DNA of 64,000 nt from Streptomyces sp. NRRL S-118 (GCF_000716335.1 NZ_KL591002.1:665439-729438); one strand, 5' to 3'; shown: positions 28,601 through 37,102, counted from the stretch's first letter. Program-made: numbers and translations. Notes: generated from the sequence alone by a model not told the origin.

Positions 28601-29312
28601 CGTCGAGGCGGTTGACCTTGCGGTGGTTGGTGAAGGGCACCGGCGTACGGGTGCGGCACTTCGCACTCCCCGGATCCTTCAGCGCGCAGTCGGGCAGGCG
28701 CAGCACCTGGAGCCGTCCCGCCCAGTCACCGCCGTAGGCGGAGGCGAACCTGCCGTAGTCGATGGCCAGCTCGGCCGCTCCCCCGGACGCCGGTGCGGTG
28801 ACCGTGAGGACGACACCCTTCACACCGAGGGCGGCGGCGCGCTTCTGGTCCAGGACGTTGACCGTGACCGAACCTGTGGGCGCCGTCGCACTCCTGGCCT
28901 TCTCAGCCGCCTTCGCAGGTGCCAGGGCCACCGGCAGGCGGCCCGGCCGCGCCTTCGCAACACCGGACGACGGCAGCGAGAGCGTGGCGGTCCCGGCCGA
29001 GGGCCAGACGACCGCTTGGTCCTGATCAGCTCTGGCCTGAGCAACGTCCGCCTTGGCGTCCGCGACAGCCTTCGCCAGCCGAGTGGCAACTTTCGGGTCC
29101 AGCTGGGCGTCGAACCGTGCCACCTTCTGCGACTGCGGCGCCGGCAGGTCGGGACGGCCCAGGGGATCGGGACCACTCGCCGCGAAAGCCGGAGCTGTCA
29201 GCAATCCGGGTATCAGGGCCAGACCGATGGCTGCGGACATGGACCGCACCGAGAGAGACGCTCTTCTTCGGTATCTGCCTCGCCGGAAGGCGAGGGGCGT
29301 GGGCTTGCTCAT
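22656..29312 (-). CDS. Secreted YD-repeat/RHS protein with unrecognised C-terminal effector module
   Basis: 2218 residues. The signal peptide (RRGRYRRRASLSVRS, then a hydrophobic core ending PAFAA) shows export. Residues to about 400 are an N-terminal wall/SpvB-like region; about 400-1850 carry many YD repeats (TYDTLGRPLTV, EYDSLGRVTKV, TYDLFGRQSSA). The RHS core ends with HIGAREYDPAIGQFISVDP, YVYANNNPTTHADPTGL near residue 1905. A Gly/Thr/Ser linker follows, then about 170 residues of different composition ending in TITFQTVIYF. ATG at 29312 follows AGGAG. RHS shells usually enclose a toxic tip; here its activity is unknown. It is preceded by a LamG gene and followed by a lipoprotein gene. 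Confidence 0.9.
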   Translation of the reverse strand: MSKPTPLAFRRGRYRRRASLSVRSMSAAIGLALIPGLLTAPAFAASGPDPLGRPDLPAPQSQKVARFDAQLDPKVATRLAKAVADAKADVAQARADQDQAVVWPSAGTATLSLPSSGVAKARPGRLPVALAPAKAAEKARSATAPTGSVTVNVLDQKRAAALGVKGVVLTVTAPASGGAAELAIDYGRFASAYGGDWAGRLQVLRLPDCALKDPGSAKCRTRTPVPFTNHRKVNRLDAQLAFKPTVTSARRAAVMPKSASAPAAGQTLVLAVAAGTSSGSGDYKATPLAASATWEAGGSSGSYTWNYPLRIPAPAAGPKPGLSISYDSGSVDGRTANTNNQGSTVGEGFDITSSYIERKYGSCDDDGQTDKFDLCWKYENASLVLNGKASELVKDDTTGTWRLKNDDASTVVHSTGADNGDDNGEHWTVITGDGTKYVFGLNKLEGAPADQRTESVWTVPVFGDDAGEPGYADGTGFSTRDKKQAWRWNLDYVVDTHGNASSYWYEAEENHYDKLGDDTTGTPYTRGGYLEEIRYGQRAGALFTGAPAASHKVVFAYAERCIQSGTGCSNLDPDTRDNWPDVPLDAICQAGAKCTGITGPSFFTRKRMTAVTTHAWDAGATTPGFAAVDSWALTQVYLDPGDTGDSSDQSLWLKEIRHTGLRGTPITLDPVRLDHEFRPNRVDGAQDNILPLNKPRLYVVTSETGAQTIVNYLQADCLAGQAKPKVDENTRRCYPVYWSPNGEKDPVLDWFHKYPVSQVSTADPKGGSATVRHTYTYEGGGAWHYNEDPLVKEKERTWSVWRGFGKVTHLTGAADRTQSKTVTVYMRGMNGDRVLGADGKLPDKDARKTATVTGIKAPAITDTDQYAGFTRESVTYNGATGPEIGGQVNDPWSRRTATQHKSYADTEAYFVRTGATHARTSITTVSPPRDRIRSTATAYDAYGMAETVEDKGDTAVTGDEKCTRTWYARNDTLGINSLVARSRTTAKPCATAETALDLPATSAVPGDVIADTATAYDSLTWTAAQKPTKGEAQWTGRAKSYGTDDQPVWQKISTATYDTLGRPLTVKDTNDSTTATTTYTPAAAGPLTATSVTNAKSHTATTLVDFATGAALKATDPNGKITESEYDSLGRVTKVWLPNMSRSGGFSPNHVYTYNVTSTDLSWVSTGTLNNQGTGYNTTYEIYDSLLRPRQTQSPSPAGGRLIALTRYDERGIATSVHSDIWDQTAAPSGTMVEIDGGQAPLQTDTTYDGAGRPVKAETKVRNVLRWSIDTAYTGDTVTTTAPAGGQAAAVVTNALGQTTQRREYGGTQPTGDDYTATNYTYAPAGQQAVVEGPDKAKWTYTYDLFGRQSSATDPDKGKATTTYNELDQAITTTDSRGKTLVTEYDALGRRTGLWDGTKTDASKLAAWTFDTLAKGQQDTAVRYENGVNQTASKAYTQKVTSYDPLYRPNGTSLTLPDSDPLVQAGVPKTLSAVTYYHLDGTLKQASSPAVAGLPSEMVAFKYGALGQLESTQGMTGYVQAAMYSPQGDLRQLNLGVSQTAKKAYLNYSYEDGTRRLTKSWVTDDVHAYMPQELQFSQDPAGNVTSIFDATTQGGTAKPDYQCFTYDGHRRLKDAWTPKTPDCATAPATAGLDGAAPYWTTYAYNTAGQRTTETEHTTSGDKTTTYTYGTAAAQPHPLARTTGAKNATYAHDKAGNTTSRPGTQAQQTLTWNTEGKLAATTEPAAGTKPALGTSYLYDASGELLVRRATGDGDTVLYLGGTEVRLTTKGTTKTLSGTRYYSAAGQTVAVRTATAGVTGTKLSFLAADHHGTSSVALDATTLAVTKRYTTPFGAPRGTAPTTWPDDKAFLGKPADKSTGLTHIGAREYDPAIGQFISVDPLLALDQHQSLNGYVYANNNPTTHADPTGLFTWEGDNSPYFDTGGTGGTSTVGNAPGNDRPDGAHAGCSGRGCGGPGGGKKGPTSGGNTGTASGGNSGSSTVIGCPTPRRCGGGAGAGPLVGPAPVDLPYIHPLFAEPGYEQTRFCAAMPIDPRCNPGDAITGGGDDGLVEIGAKWFLGVLESAEVYGQDSRVAQQVMASDLTAIQRAEIAKRYREEGLTEGALRYSIADGTDHGGQFRKDAKSMLTGDHNVATAVLGSYQTRYKIIRANHKGIQARMTIENSMTASSFAHIATGYETPSQRFIERWVDHDGVIATRMLGSNGMMTSHHMTITFQTVIYF

Positions 29313-29477
29313 GGTTCTCCTGTGGTAGGCCGCAGTTCGGGCGGCGTGATGAAGGGCCCGTCGGGGCGCCTGGCGACTGGATGAATGCGCTGGTGGGATG
29401 AGCGTGGCCACTGGCCGGGAGTCAGCCGGAGCTGCGCCACCTCGCCGGATGCGCAGGGGCATCCTGAGAGCTACGGC

Positions 29478-32400
29478 TCAGGCGCCGAGGACCTTGGTGA
29501 AGACCTGGTACTCACTCATGGCACCCACCCATACGCGCAGGCTCTGCAAGCTTCCCGGCAGGTAGTGGCCCGTGGTGCCGTTGGCTGAGCCACGGCCGGC
29601 GCTGAGCGCACCGCTCCCCTGACCAGGGGCATCGAGGGCGGAGTCTTCCCGGTGAGGCTGGCGCTCGAGATTCACGTACAGCTGCGTGTTACCGGAGGTG
29701 ACGCCGCCGTCCGGGGACTCCGCCGCGTCGTAGACCCCCGTGACCTGCACCCAGGTATCCGTCACAGCCAGGCCGAGTGAGCTCACGAACTTGGTGACGG
29801 GCTTGCCTGCGGCGTCGATGACCGTCCGGCCGAACTTCCACCTGTACCCGGTGTCGTCCTTCTCGGCCCACAACGCCCAGGAGGATTCACCAGGCGTGGT
29901 CGCAGCCTGCCCGAATACATACGCGCGATATCCGGTTGCCTTGCTCGCGAGTACGGCATCGTTCAGCTTCACGGTGGCCGAGACGGTGAAGGAACCCAGC
30001 TCATCGACGACCGGACCGGTTCCCGTGACGTATCCCGCACTGCCGTTCAGCACAAGGCCGTTGTCCTCGCCGGGCAGCGATGCCCCCGACGCCGACAGCG
30101 CCAGGCCCCCGACCGGGTAGGCGGACTGGTTCGGCAGTGAAGTGCCCGTGGCACCGACGGCGTTCCAGTGCGCGACCAGCGCCGTGCTGGGCTGGTCGTC
30201 CACGGGCTGGACTCCCTTGGCCTCGCTGCGCAGTTCCTCGGCCGTCAGCGCCCGGTGCCAGACGGCCACCTCGTCGATGTTGCCGCGGTAGTACTGTGAG
30301 AAGGTCTTGTCGGCACTCTTGGTCTTCGTCCGTCCGAACTGCAGGCCGTTGGTCGGCGTCCAGGCGGTGTATGCCGCGGACTGCGATGAGGCCACGACCG
30401 GTTCGCCCTGCGGGCGCCCATTGACGAACAGCTGAATGGTGTCGTTCTTCGGGTCGGTGTCGTTCTTCGAGTCGAAGACACCGGCCAGGTGTGTCCATAC
30501 ACGAGCGGTGGCCGGCTGGGTGGCGGCTGTCACGACGTCCAGGGCATCGGCGGTGTCGCGCGTCCCGCGCTTGAAGACCCATGTCTTCTTCGTAGCCGAG
30601 TACATCAGCGTGAAGGCGGAGTCGTGCTCACCTGGCGCAGACAGTACGGCGCGATTGGCGATGGTATCGGTGAGGTAGGCCCAAGCGGACACCGTGAACG
30701 AGTCCTTCGCGTTGACCGCCGGGGTGTTCGTGTCGGCGTAGCCCCGTTGCAGCGCGGGGTCCATGACGGCCGTGTTGAGCGCGATCGAGTGGTCCTCGTC
30801 GCCTCGGCGGCCCAGCGGTGACCACGTCACGGTGGTCGTGCCCTGGGGTTGTCGCAGCGTGGCGTCGTGCCGGACGGTGCCCTCGGTTCCCGTGTCCGCG
30901 GCTGTCGAGCCGGTGGTTTCGGCGAAGCTCCAGCGGCTCGTCTCCGCGGAGCCCGGGGCGACCTTGAACACGAACTCGGCCGGCGTACCGGTTCGCTGCC
31001 GGACATCGATGGCCTCGACGGTCAGTACGTGTGTACCGGCCAACGAGGGGATGACGTCCGGAACCGTGGCTGTTGCGCCGCTTACCGTTTTGGCTCGGGT
31101 CACTGCCGTGGTCATCAGGCGCCACCGGTAACCCGTGATGTCCTTGTCGGCGATGTTCGGTGTGAAGGTGAAGCTGCCCGGCTCCCCCGGTCCGCCGTGC
31201 CCCTCGCAGAGCGTCGCGGTGCACTCTGTGTACCCCTTGCCGTCGATCAGGTTGGACCTGATCGCTGGAGCCTTCGGCGCGCTGGTGTCGACCTTGAAGT
31301 AGCACCAGGCCGAGCGTCCGGACGACAACTTGCCGTTCTGTCCGTTCCAGGTCCAGTAGGACTCCGTCAGTACGTTGAACCGGTAGGTGACGCCGTCGGC
31401 CACACCGTCGATCTCGTACCGCTCCAGCGTGTCGTCAGGGTCTGAGCCCGTGGACGGAACGTTGGTCTTGAAGGCGTCGGCCCATGTGCCATCGCTCTTC
31501 AGGTACTGCGTGTGGAACAGCGCACGGAGCGATCCGCGGAACTCGTTACCCTGCGGCTGCTGCTGCGTCTGCACCATTCCCTGGATCCGCGGCTTTTCGA
31601 ACGTGACGATGGTGGGGTCCGACACGTCCCGCGCGCAGTACTGCTGCTTCCCGAGGCCGGGGATCACGCCGACGTTGTTCGGCAGGTGCGGCTTGGGCAC
31701 GTAGATGACCTGAAGGTCGGCGTTGTCCTCGAACCGCTTCCACGCGTCCGGGTCGCTCTCGTCCTTCGCCTTGAGCATCAGCGTCAGGCGCGAGAACGAA
31801 CCGTTGGCGAAGTTCCGGACCGTCGCGGTCAGGTTCTCGTCCGTCTCGGCCGGGTTGTCGTGGAACTCGATCCACTTGTCCGGCTGCTCCGGCGAGCAGT
31901 GCTCACCGCGGCCCGCGGAGACGTTCTGGTCCCCCATGTGGTCCAGCTCCGCCGGGCCCGGCCACCTGGTGGCCTCCGACATGTTGTTCGTACGCACCAG
32001 CTCGATCTCATGCGGCGTGCAGGAGAACGACCACGTCTCGTACGCGCGGAACGTCGCGTCCAGCACGTGCATGCCGGTCAGCTTCGTCGGCGCGAACTCG
32101 AAGAGCATGCGGTTGGTGTGGTCGGCGTCGCAGTACCACGGGCCGACGCGGTAGCAGCGGCCCACGCCGTAGTCGCCGTCGAAGTTCCACCAGCGGTCGC
32201 CGTCCGAGGAGATGACGGACTTCTCCGAGGCTCCGGTGCCGATCGGCGGGTCGATGTAGACGGGGAAGACGGTGTCCTTGCCGCGCAGCAGCCCCAGGTC
32301 CGGGACCACGGTCACCGAGCCGTCGGAGACCTGCACGGGCAGGACGGCCGTGGCGTCACCGGCGTCCGGCTGGGCCGGGTCCGCCGCACCCTCGGCCGAC

Positions 32401-33197
32401 TCCGGGCCTTCGGCAGCCGGCATCAGCTGCGGCTGCACACCGTCACCGGCGCCACCGGAGTCACCGGAGGAGTCCCACATCATGCCGGCCGGGCCGCTGA
32501 ACACCGCGTTCCCGTCACCGTCGAGCGCGCGCAGGCCGCCACCCGCGCCCGGCACGATGTCCAGGCCCTCGCCCCTGGCCGACAGGCTGATCCGGTTCAG
32601 CTCCGGATTGGCCGCGGCCTCGGCGGACTTGACCACCAGCACTTCGCGGAAGCCCTCGGGGGTCGCCGTCAGCTGCAGGTCGACCCCCTTGTAGACCTCG
32701 GGGTACGTGGCAGTCGCCCCCGAGAGCGTGGGCGACGGCAGAGCCTTCGGCCAGCCGAGCTCCAGCGCGCCGCGCGGCGAGGCGAGGCGAATCAGGTCCG
32801 CACCGCTGCCACCCCCCGAGAACGACACGTCCACGACCGCGACCTTCGGTCCGATCGTGCCGTCCGCCCGCTTCTCCAGCGTCACGTCGATGCTGCGCCA
32901 CGAACCGTCCTCGGCGCGGGCCCGCTGCGGTGTCACCGACTGCGTCAGCGTGTACGTGCCGTCCGGGTTCGCCATCGTCCGCGTGTACTCGGAGCGCTCC
33001 GCGACGACCTCTACCGGCTCACCGGTCTCGGCCGCGAGCGTGGATGCGATCCGGGCCGTCACACCCTCGGCCAGCGCTCCTCCGGCCGCGGCGTCGGCCT
33101 GTTGTACGTATCCCGACGCGCCGGTGGCGATGAGCGCGAGGCTCACCGCCACCATCACGCTTCTGCTGCCTCGTCGTCTTCCTGTACGGACAGACAT
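29478..33197 (-). CDS. Secreted LamG-domain protein (partner of the YD-repeat protein)
   Basis: 1239 residues. The start MSVRTGRRRGSRSVMVAVSL gives a signal peptide with an Arg-rich N-region, cleaved near ADAAA. The first half contains a DNRLRE-like beta region (WYCDADHTNRMLFEFAPTKL). Then come Ig/fibronectin-like segments and two LamG jellyroll domains, about 820-1010 (KDSFTVSAWAYL, WTHLAGVFD) and 1060-1239 (LGSFTVSATVKL, WVQVTGVYD). It probably binds glycans or wall polymers and helps display the RHS protein encoded 165 bases downstream. An in-frame start at 33281 lacks a signal-like sequence. A matching promoter lies just upstream. Confidence 0.85.
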   Translation of the reverse strand: MSVRTGRRRGSRSVMVAVSLALIATGASGYVQQADAAAGGALAEGVTARIASTLAAETGEPVEVVAERSEYTRTMANPDGTYTLTQSVTPQRARAEDGSWRSIDVTLEKRADGTIGPKVAVVDVSFSGGGSGADLIRLASPRGALELGWPKALPSPTLSGATATYPEVYKGVDLQLTATPEGFREVLVVKSAEAAANPELNRISLSARGEGLDIVPGAGGGLRALDGDGNAVFSGPAGMMWDSSGDSGGAGDGVQPQLMPAAEGPESAEGAADPAQPDAGDATAVLPVQVSDGSVTVVPDLGLLRGKDTVFPVYIDPPIGTGASEKSVISSDGDRWWNFDGDYGVGRCYRVGPWYCDADHTNRMLFEFAPTKLTGMHVLDATFRAYETWSFSCTPHEIELVRTNNMSEATRWPGPAELDHMGDQNVSAGRGEHCSPEQPDKWIEFHDNPAETDENLTATVRNFANGSFSRLTLMLKAKDESDPDAWKRFEDNADLQVIYVPKPHLPNNVGVIPGLGKQQYCARDVSDPTIVTFEKPRIQGMVQTQQQPQGNEFRGSLRALFHTQYLKSDGTWADAFKTNVPSTGSDPDDTLERYEIDGVADGVTYRFNVLTESYWTWNGQNGKLSSGRSAWCYFKVDTSAPKAPAIRSNLIDGKGYTECTATLCEGHGGPGEPGSFTFTPNIADKDITGYRWRLMTTAVTRAKTVSGATATVPDVIPSLAGTHVLTVEAIDVRQRTGTPAEFVFKVAPGSAETSRWSFAETTGSTAADTGTEGTVRHDATLRQPQGTTTVTWSPLGRRGDEDHSIALNTAVMDPALQRGYADTNTPAVNAKDSFTVSAWAYLTDTIANRAVLSAPGEHDSAFTLMYSATKKTWVFKRGTRDTADALDVVTAATQPATARVWTHLAGVFDSKNDTDPKNDTIQLFVNGRPQGEPVVASSQSAAYTAWTPTNGLQFGRTKTKSADKTFSQYYRGNIDEVAVWHRALTAEELRSEAKGVQPVDDQPSTALVAHWNAVGATGTSLPNQSAYPVGGLALSASGASLPGEDNGLVLNGSAGYVTGTGPVVDELGSFTVSATVKLNDAVLASKATGYRAYVFGQAATTPGESSWALWAEKDDTGYRWKFGRTVIDAAGKPVTKFVSSLGLAVTDTWVQVTGVYDAAESPDGGVTSGNTQLYVNLERQPHREDSALDAPGQGSGALSAGRGSANGTTGHYLPGSLQSLRVWVGAMSEYQVFTKVLGA

Positions 33198-33264
33198 GTC
33201 TCGCCCCACCCCCGGGCCTCCCCAGGCCCGCCTAGAACACACGTTTGCTTTTGACAACGCGTGG

Positions 33265-33294
33265 ACGTTACGGAGCGACACAGGTGTTGGTCAA
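33265..33294 (-). promoter_or_regulatory. Sigma-70-like promoter for the LamG/RHS island
   Basis: On the minus strand TTGACC (33294-33289) and TAACGT (33270-33265) are separated by 18 bases. This would start transcription about 60 bases upstream of the LamG start. The rest of the 323-base spacer to the ROK gene (33198-33520) holds no gene. Confidence 0.6.
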
Positions 33295-33478
33295 GGAGTG
33301 ACGGTAGGAAAAGGTGTCACATGCAGGAACCTGACCCCCCGCATGTCCGGATGAACCAGCGCATCGCGATCGAAAGAGTCGCGACGGCACCTCAGCCGCA
33401 TATCGCCAGGCGATCCATGGCCCGGGCGTCCCCCTTGACGCCCGTCCACCTCCCCCGTACCTTCCTGCCCACCACAAC

Positions 33479-33498
33479 AGGAAAGCTTCCTAACAGTC
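33479..33498 (+). promoter_or_regulatory. Possible ROK-regulator operator
   Basis: AGGAA-AGC-TTCCT forms an inverted repeat flanked by near-symmetric bases (ACAGGAA against TTCCTAAC), about 25 bases upstream of the ROK gene start. Similar GGAAA/TTTCC-type palindromes are common in front of Streptomyces sugar-uptake genes. The assignment is tentative. Confidence 0.45.
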
Positions 33499-33520
33499 CT
33501 CGAAAGGCAGGTGCCGCCTC

Positions 33521-34798
33521 GTGGCCGGAGCCGGCGGAACGACGCTCGCAAGCGACGGGGACTCACCGGCGAGCGCGGGCGGGAGCGGCCGGGCGCCCGT
33601 CGGCGGCATCCCCGGGACCCCCCGCGTCCTGCGCGCCATGAACGACCGGGCCGCGCTCGATCTGCTGCTGGAACACGGGCCCCTCTCCCGGACCCGGATC
33701 GGGAAGCTCACCGGGCTGTCGAAGCCCACCGCCTCGCAGTTGCTCGCGCGGCTGGAGGCGGCCGGGCTGGTGGTGGCCACCGGGACCACCGAGGGGCGCC
33801 CCGGGCCCAACGCGCAGTTGTACGCGGTCAACGCCCGGGCCGCGTACGCCGCCGGGATGGACGTGGACCCGCGCCGCATCCGCGCCGCCGTCGCCGATGT
33901 GACCGGGACGGTCGTCGGCGAGTTCGAGCTGGCCACCCCCAAGCGGCCCGCCGGGAACGTGGTGCGCCAGGTGGGCGAGGCGCTCGACGGGGCCGTGAAG
34001 GCCGCCGGTCTCACCCGGGCGGACGTCCACCGGCTGGTGATCGGCACGCCCGGCGCCTTCGACCCCGGCACGGGACGGCTGCGGTACGCGAGCCACCTGC
34101 CCGGCTGGCACTCCCCCACCCTCCTGGAGGAACTGGCCGCCGCGCTGCCGATGCCGGTCGAGTACGAGAACGACGTCAACCTCGTCGCGGTGGCCGAGCA
34201 GCGCCTCGGAGCCGCCCGCGGGCACGGCGACTTCGTCCTGCTGTGGAACGAGGAGGGCCTCGGCGCCGCCCTCGTGCTGGGCGGGCGGCTGCACCGCGGT
34301 TTCACCGGCGGCGCGGGCGAGGTCGGCTTCCTGCCCGTTCCCGGCGCCCCCCTGGTGCGCCAGGTCACCAAGGCGAACAGCGGCGGCTTCCAGGAGCTCG
34401 CCGGCGCCCAGGCGCTGCCCCGCCTCGCCCGCGCGTACGGGATCGAGGACGTGCCGCGCGGCACGTACGCGGAGGTCGCCGCCGCCCTGCTGGAGCGCGC
34501 CGCCCACCGCGACGACGCCCCGTACACCCGGCTCCTCGATGCCTACGCGACCGCCCTCGCCACCGGGCTCGCCTCGCTCGTCGCGGTCCTCGACCCCGAG
34601 CTCGTGGTGCTCTCCGGCGCGCTGATCACCGCCGGGGGCGAGGCACTGCGCGAGCGCGTGCAGGCCGAGCTGGGCGAGCTCGCCGCTTCCCGGCCGCGGC
34701 TGGTCGTCGGCGGCGTACGGCAACACCCCGTCCTGCGCGGTGCGCTGGAGAGTGCGCTGGCCGCGACGCGGGACGAAGTCTTCGACACCTCTCGCTGA
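33521..34798 (+). CDS. ROK family transcriptional regulator of the sugar operon
   Basis: 425 residues. An N-terminal winged helix (about residues 35-95: ALDLLLEHGPLSRTRIGKLTGLSK split over two motifs, then ARLEAAGLV) is followed by a ROK sugar-kinase-like domain (about 105-420) with ENDVNLVAVAEQRLGAA and the GGAGEVGFLP segment. The classical CXCGXXGC zinc motif is not visible, so sugar binding may differ from NagC/Mlc types. The GTG start has AAAGG about 13 bases upstream. It precedes a five-gene sugar uptake and hydrolysis operon with only 28 bases spacing and probably represses it. Confidence 0.88.
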   Translation: MAGAGGTTLASDGDSPASAGGSGRAPVGGIPGTPRVLRAMNDRAALDLLLEHGPLSRTRIGKLTGLSKPTASQLLARLEAAGLVVATGTTEGRPGPNAQLYAVNARAAYAAGMDVDPRRIRAAVADVTGTVVGEFELATPKRPAGNVVRQVGEALDGAVKAAGLTRADVHRLVIGTPGAFDPGTGRLRYASHLPGWHSPTLLEELAAALPMPVEYENDVNLVAVAEQRLGAARGHGDFVLLWNEEGLGAALVLGGRLHRGFTGGAGEVGFLPVPGAPLVRQVTKANSGGFQELAGAQALPRLARAYGIEDVPRGTYAEVAAALLERAAHRDDAPYTRLLDAYATALATGLASLVAVLDPELVVLSGALITAGGEALRERVQAELGELAASRPRLVVGGVRQHPVLRGALESALAATRDEVFDTSR

Positions 34799-34826
34799 GC
34801 TCGAGCCCACACCCAGGGAGACGCCC

Positions 34827-36155
34827 ATGGTCCGCACACACGCCGCCGCGCTCGCCGCGGCCGCCGCGACAGCCCTGCTCATCTCCGCCTGCACCGGTTC
34901 CGCCGGGGCCGGGGCCGACGACGATCCGAAGGCCCGGGTGACGCTGACCTTCTGGCACGGCTGGTCGGCGCCGAACGAGGTGAAGGCGGTCGACGCCGCC
35001 GTCGAACGGTTCGAGGACGCCCACCCGAACATCACGGTGAAGGCCGTCCCCAACATCACCGACGACAAGATCCAGCAGGCCCTGCGGGCAGGCGGCTCCG
35101 GCGCCCCGGACGTCGTGTCGTCGTTCACCACGGACAACGTGGGCAAGTTCTGCTCGTCGGGCGCCTTCGCCGACCTGAAGCCGTTCATCGGGAAGTCGGG
35201 GATCGACCTGGAGAAGACGTTCGCCAAGCCCCGCCTGGACTACACGCAGTTCGAGGACAGGCGCTGCGCGCTGCCGCTGCTCGGGGACGCGTACGGCCTC
35301 TACTACAACAAGGACGCCTTCGCGGAAGCCGGGATCGCGTCCCCGCCGAGGACCTGGAGCGAGTTCGACGAGGCCGCCGAGAAGCTGACGAAGGAGAAGG
35401 GCGACTCCTACGAGCGGCTCGGCTTCATGCCGAACTTCCACGGCTACGAGTCGACGCCGGGGCACCTGGTCGCCCAGTGGAGCCCGGCCTACTTCGACCG
35501 GGACGGGAAGTCGAACATCGCGAAGGACCCGGCCTTCGCCGCCATGTTCACCTGGCAGAAGAAGCTGATCGACAGGCTGGGCGGCTTCGAGAAGCTGGAG
35601 AGGTACCGCAACACCTTCGGCGACGAGTGGGGCGCCAAGCACCCCTTCCACACGGGCCAGGTGGCGATGCAGCTCGACGGCGAGTGGCGGCTCGGCATGA
35701 CCGCCGACGCCGAGGTGCCCTTCGAGGTCGGCGTCGCCCCGCTGCCCGTCCCGGACGACCGGGCCGCCGAATACGGCAAGGGCTACCTGTCGGGCACGAT
35801 CATCGGCATCGCGGCCACCAGCAGGAAGCAGAACGCGGCGTGGGAGCTGGTGAAGTACCTGACGACCGACACGGACGCGGTCGTCAACTTCGCCAACGAG
35901 CTGCGCAACGTGCCGTCCACGCACGACGCGCTCGCCTCGCCGCGACTGGAGCTGGACCCGCGCTTCAAGACCTTCCTGGACATCGCCCGGCACCCGAAGT
36001 CCAACACCACCCCGGCCTCCGTCAACGGCGGCGCGTACCAGGTGACGCTGCAGGAGTTCGGCTACCTGTACGAGTCCGGCCGGGAGAAGGACCTGAAGGC
36101 GGGGCTGGAGCGGACCGCCCGGCAGATCGACACGGACATCGAGAAGGCCAGGTGA
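34827..36155 (+). CDS. Sugar ABC transporter substrate-binding lipoprotein
   Basis: 442 residues. The lipoprotein signal ends in LISAC (Cys at about residue 22). The mature part is a family 1 extracellular solute-binding protein (TFWHGWSAPNEVKAVD, RLGFMPNF, FHTGQVAMQLDGEWRLG). It should capture an oligosaccharide outside the membrane and deliver it to the two permeases encoded next. AGGGAG lies 6 bases upstream of the ATG. Its stop overlaps the first permease start (GTGA). The ligand is probably a beta-linked glucoside or aminosugar given the downstream enzymes. Confidence 0.93.
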   Translation: MVRTHAAALAAAAATALLISACTGSAGAGADDDPKARVTLTFWHGWSAPNEVKAVDAAVERFEDAHPNITVKAVPNITDDKIQQALRAGGSGAPDVVSSFTTDNVGKFCSSGAFADLKPFIGKSGIDLEKTFAKPRLDYTQFEDRRCALPLLGDAYGLYYNKDAFAEAGIASPPRTWSEFDEAAEKLTKEKGDSYERLGFMPNFHGYESTPGHLVAQWSPAYFDRDGKSNIAKDPAFAAMFTWQKKLIDRLGGFEKLERYRNTFGDEWGAKHPFHTGQVAMQLDGEWRLGMTADAEVPFEVGVAPLPVPDDRAAEYGKGYLSGTIIGIAATSRKQNAAWELVKYLTTDTDAVVNFANELRNVPSTHDALASPRLELDPRFKTFLDIARHPKSNTTPASVNGGAYQVTLQEFGYLYESGREKDLKAGLERTARQIDTDIEKAR

Positions 36156-37102
36156 CCACGCACACGCTCCGGGCGAAGCGCACCCGCGGCGCGCTGCGCA
36201 CCGCCGCCTTCCTCTCCCCCTGGCTGGTCGGCTTCGGCGTCTTCTTCGCCTACCCGCTGGTGTCGACCGTGTACTTCTCCTTCATGAAGTACGACGGGTT
36301 CCAGCCGCCCGAGTTCACCGGGCTGGAGAACTGGACCTACGTCTTCTCCGGCTATCCGGCCTTCTGGCCGGCCATGCGCAACACGCTGTGGCTGGTGGTC
36401 GTCATGGTCGCCTGCCGGGTCGTCTTCGGCCTCGGCGTCGGGCTGCTCGTCACGAGGATCAAGACGGGCGCCGGGGTCTTCCGGACGCTGTTCCACCTGC
36501 CGTACCTGGCGCCGCCCGTCGCCGCCACGCTCGGCTTCGTCTTCCTCCTCAACCCCGGTACCGGCCCGGTGAACGCGATCCTCGCCGACCTGGGCCTGCC
36601 GGCCCCCGGCTGGTTCACCGACCCCGCGTGGTCCAAGCCCGCGCTGACGATGCTCGCGGTCTGGGGCGTCGGCGACCTGATGGTGATCTTCATGGCCGCC
36701 CTGCTCGACGTACCGAAGGAGCAGTACGAGGCCGCGGAGCTGGACGGAGCGTCGGCGGTGCAGCGCTTCCGGTACGTGACCCTGCCCAACATCGCGCCGA
36801 TCGTGATGTTCGCCGTGGTGACCGGGGTCATCCAGGCCATGCAGTACTACACGCAGCCCCTGGTGGCCGGGAAGGTCGCCTCGGGCATCATCGGCAACAG
36901 CGGCCAGCAGTTCGAGCCCGGGTACCCGGAGAAGTCGACGCTGACCCTTCCGCAGCTGGTGTACAACCTCGGCTTCCAGCGCTTCGACTACGGATCGGCG
37001 TGCGTCGTCGCCCTGGTGCTGTTCGCCGTCGCCATGGCTTTCACCGCGCTGCTGATGCGGCGGCGCGGCGGACTCGTACCGGCAGGTGACCGACCGTCAT
37101 GA
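36152..37102 (+). CDS. Sugar ABC transporter permease (MalF/UgpA type)
   Basis: 316 residues with six membrane helices. The ATPase-contact loop is seen as EAAELDGASAVQRFRYVTLP (about residues 192-211). GTG at 36152 overlaps the binding-protein stop by four bases, showing translational coupling, and its own stop overlaps the next permease (ATGA). It forms the transmembrane channel with the second permease. No ATPase gene is in the operon; a shared MsiK-type ATPase encoded elsewhere is the usual Streptomyces solution. Confidence 0.94.
   Translation: MTTHTLRAKRTRGALRTAAFLSPWLVGFGVFFAYPLVSTVYFSFMKYDGFQPPEFTGLENWTYVFSGYPAFWPAMRNTLWLVVVMVACRVVFGLGVGLLVTRIKTGAGVFRTLFHLPYLAPPVAATLGFVFLLNPGTGPVNAILADLGLPAPGWFTDPAWSKPALTMLAVWGVGDLMVIFMAALLDVPKEQYEAAELDGASAVQRFRYVTLPNIAPIVMFAVVTGVIQAMQYYTQPLVAGKVASGIIGNSGQQFEPGYPEKSTLTLPQLVYNLGFQRFDYGSACVVALVLFAVAMAFTALLMRRRGGLVPAGDRPS

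Noticed and set aside
27057..29384. A 775-codon plus-strand frame opposite the RHS gene
   Set aside because: Composition is Gly/Val/Arg-rich without domains, and the minus strand carries a continuous YD-repeat protein.
33198..33281. Longer N-terminus for the LamG protein
   Set aside because: The extension has no signal-like features and would place translation across the predicted promoter and transcript start.
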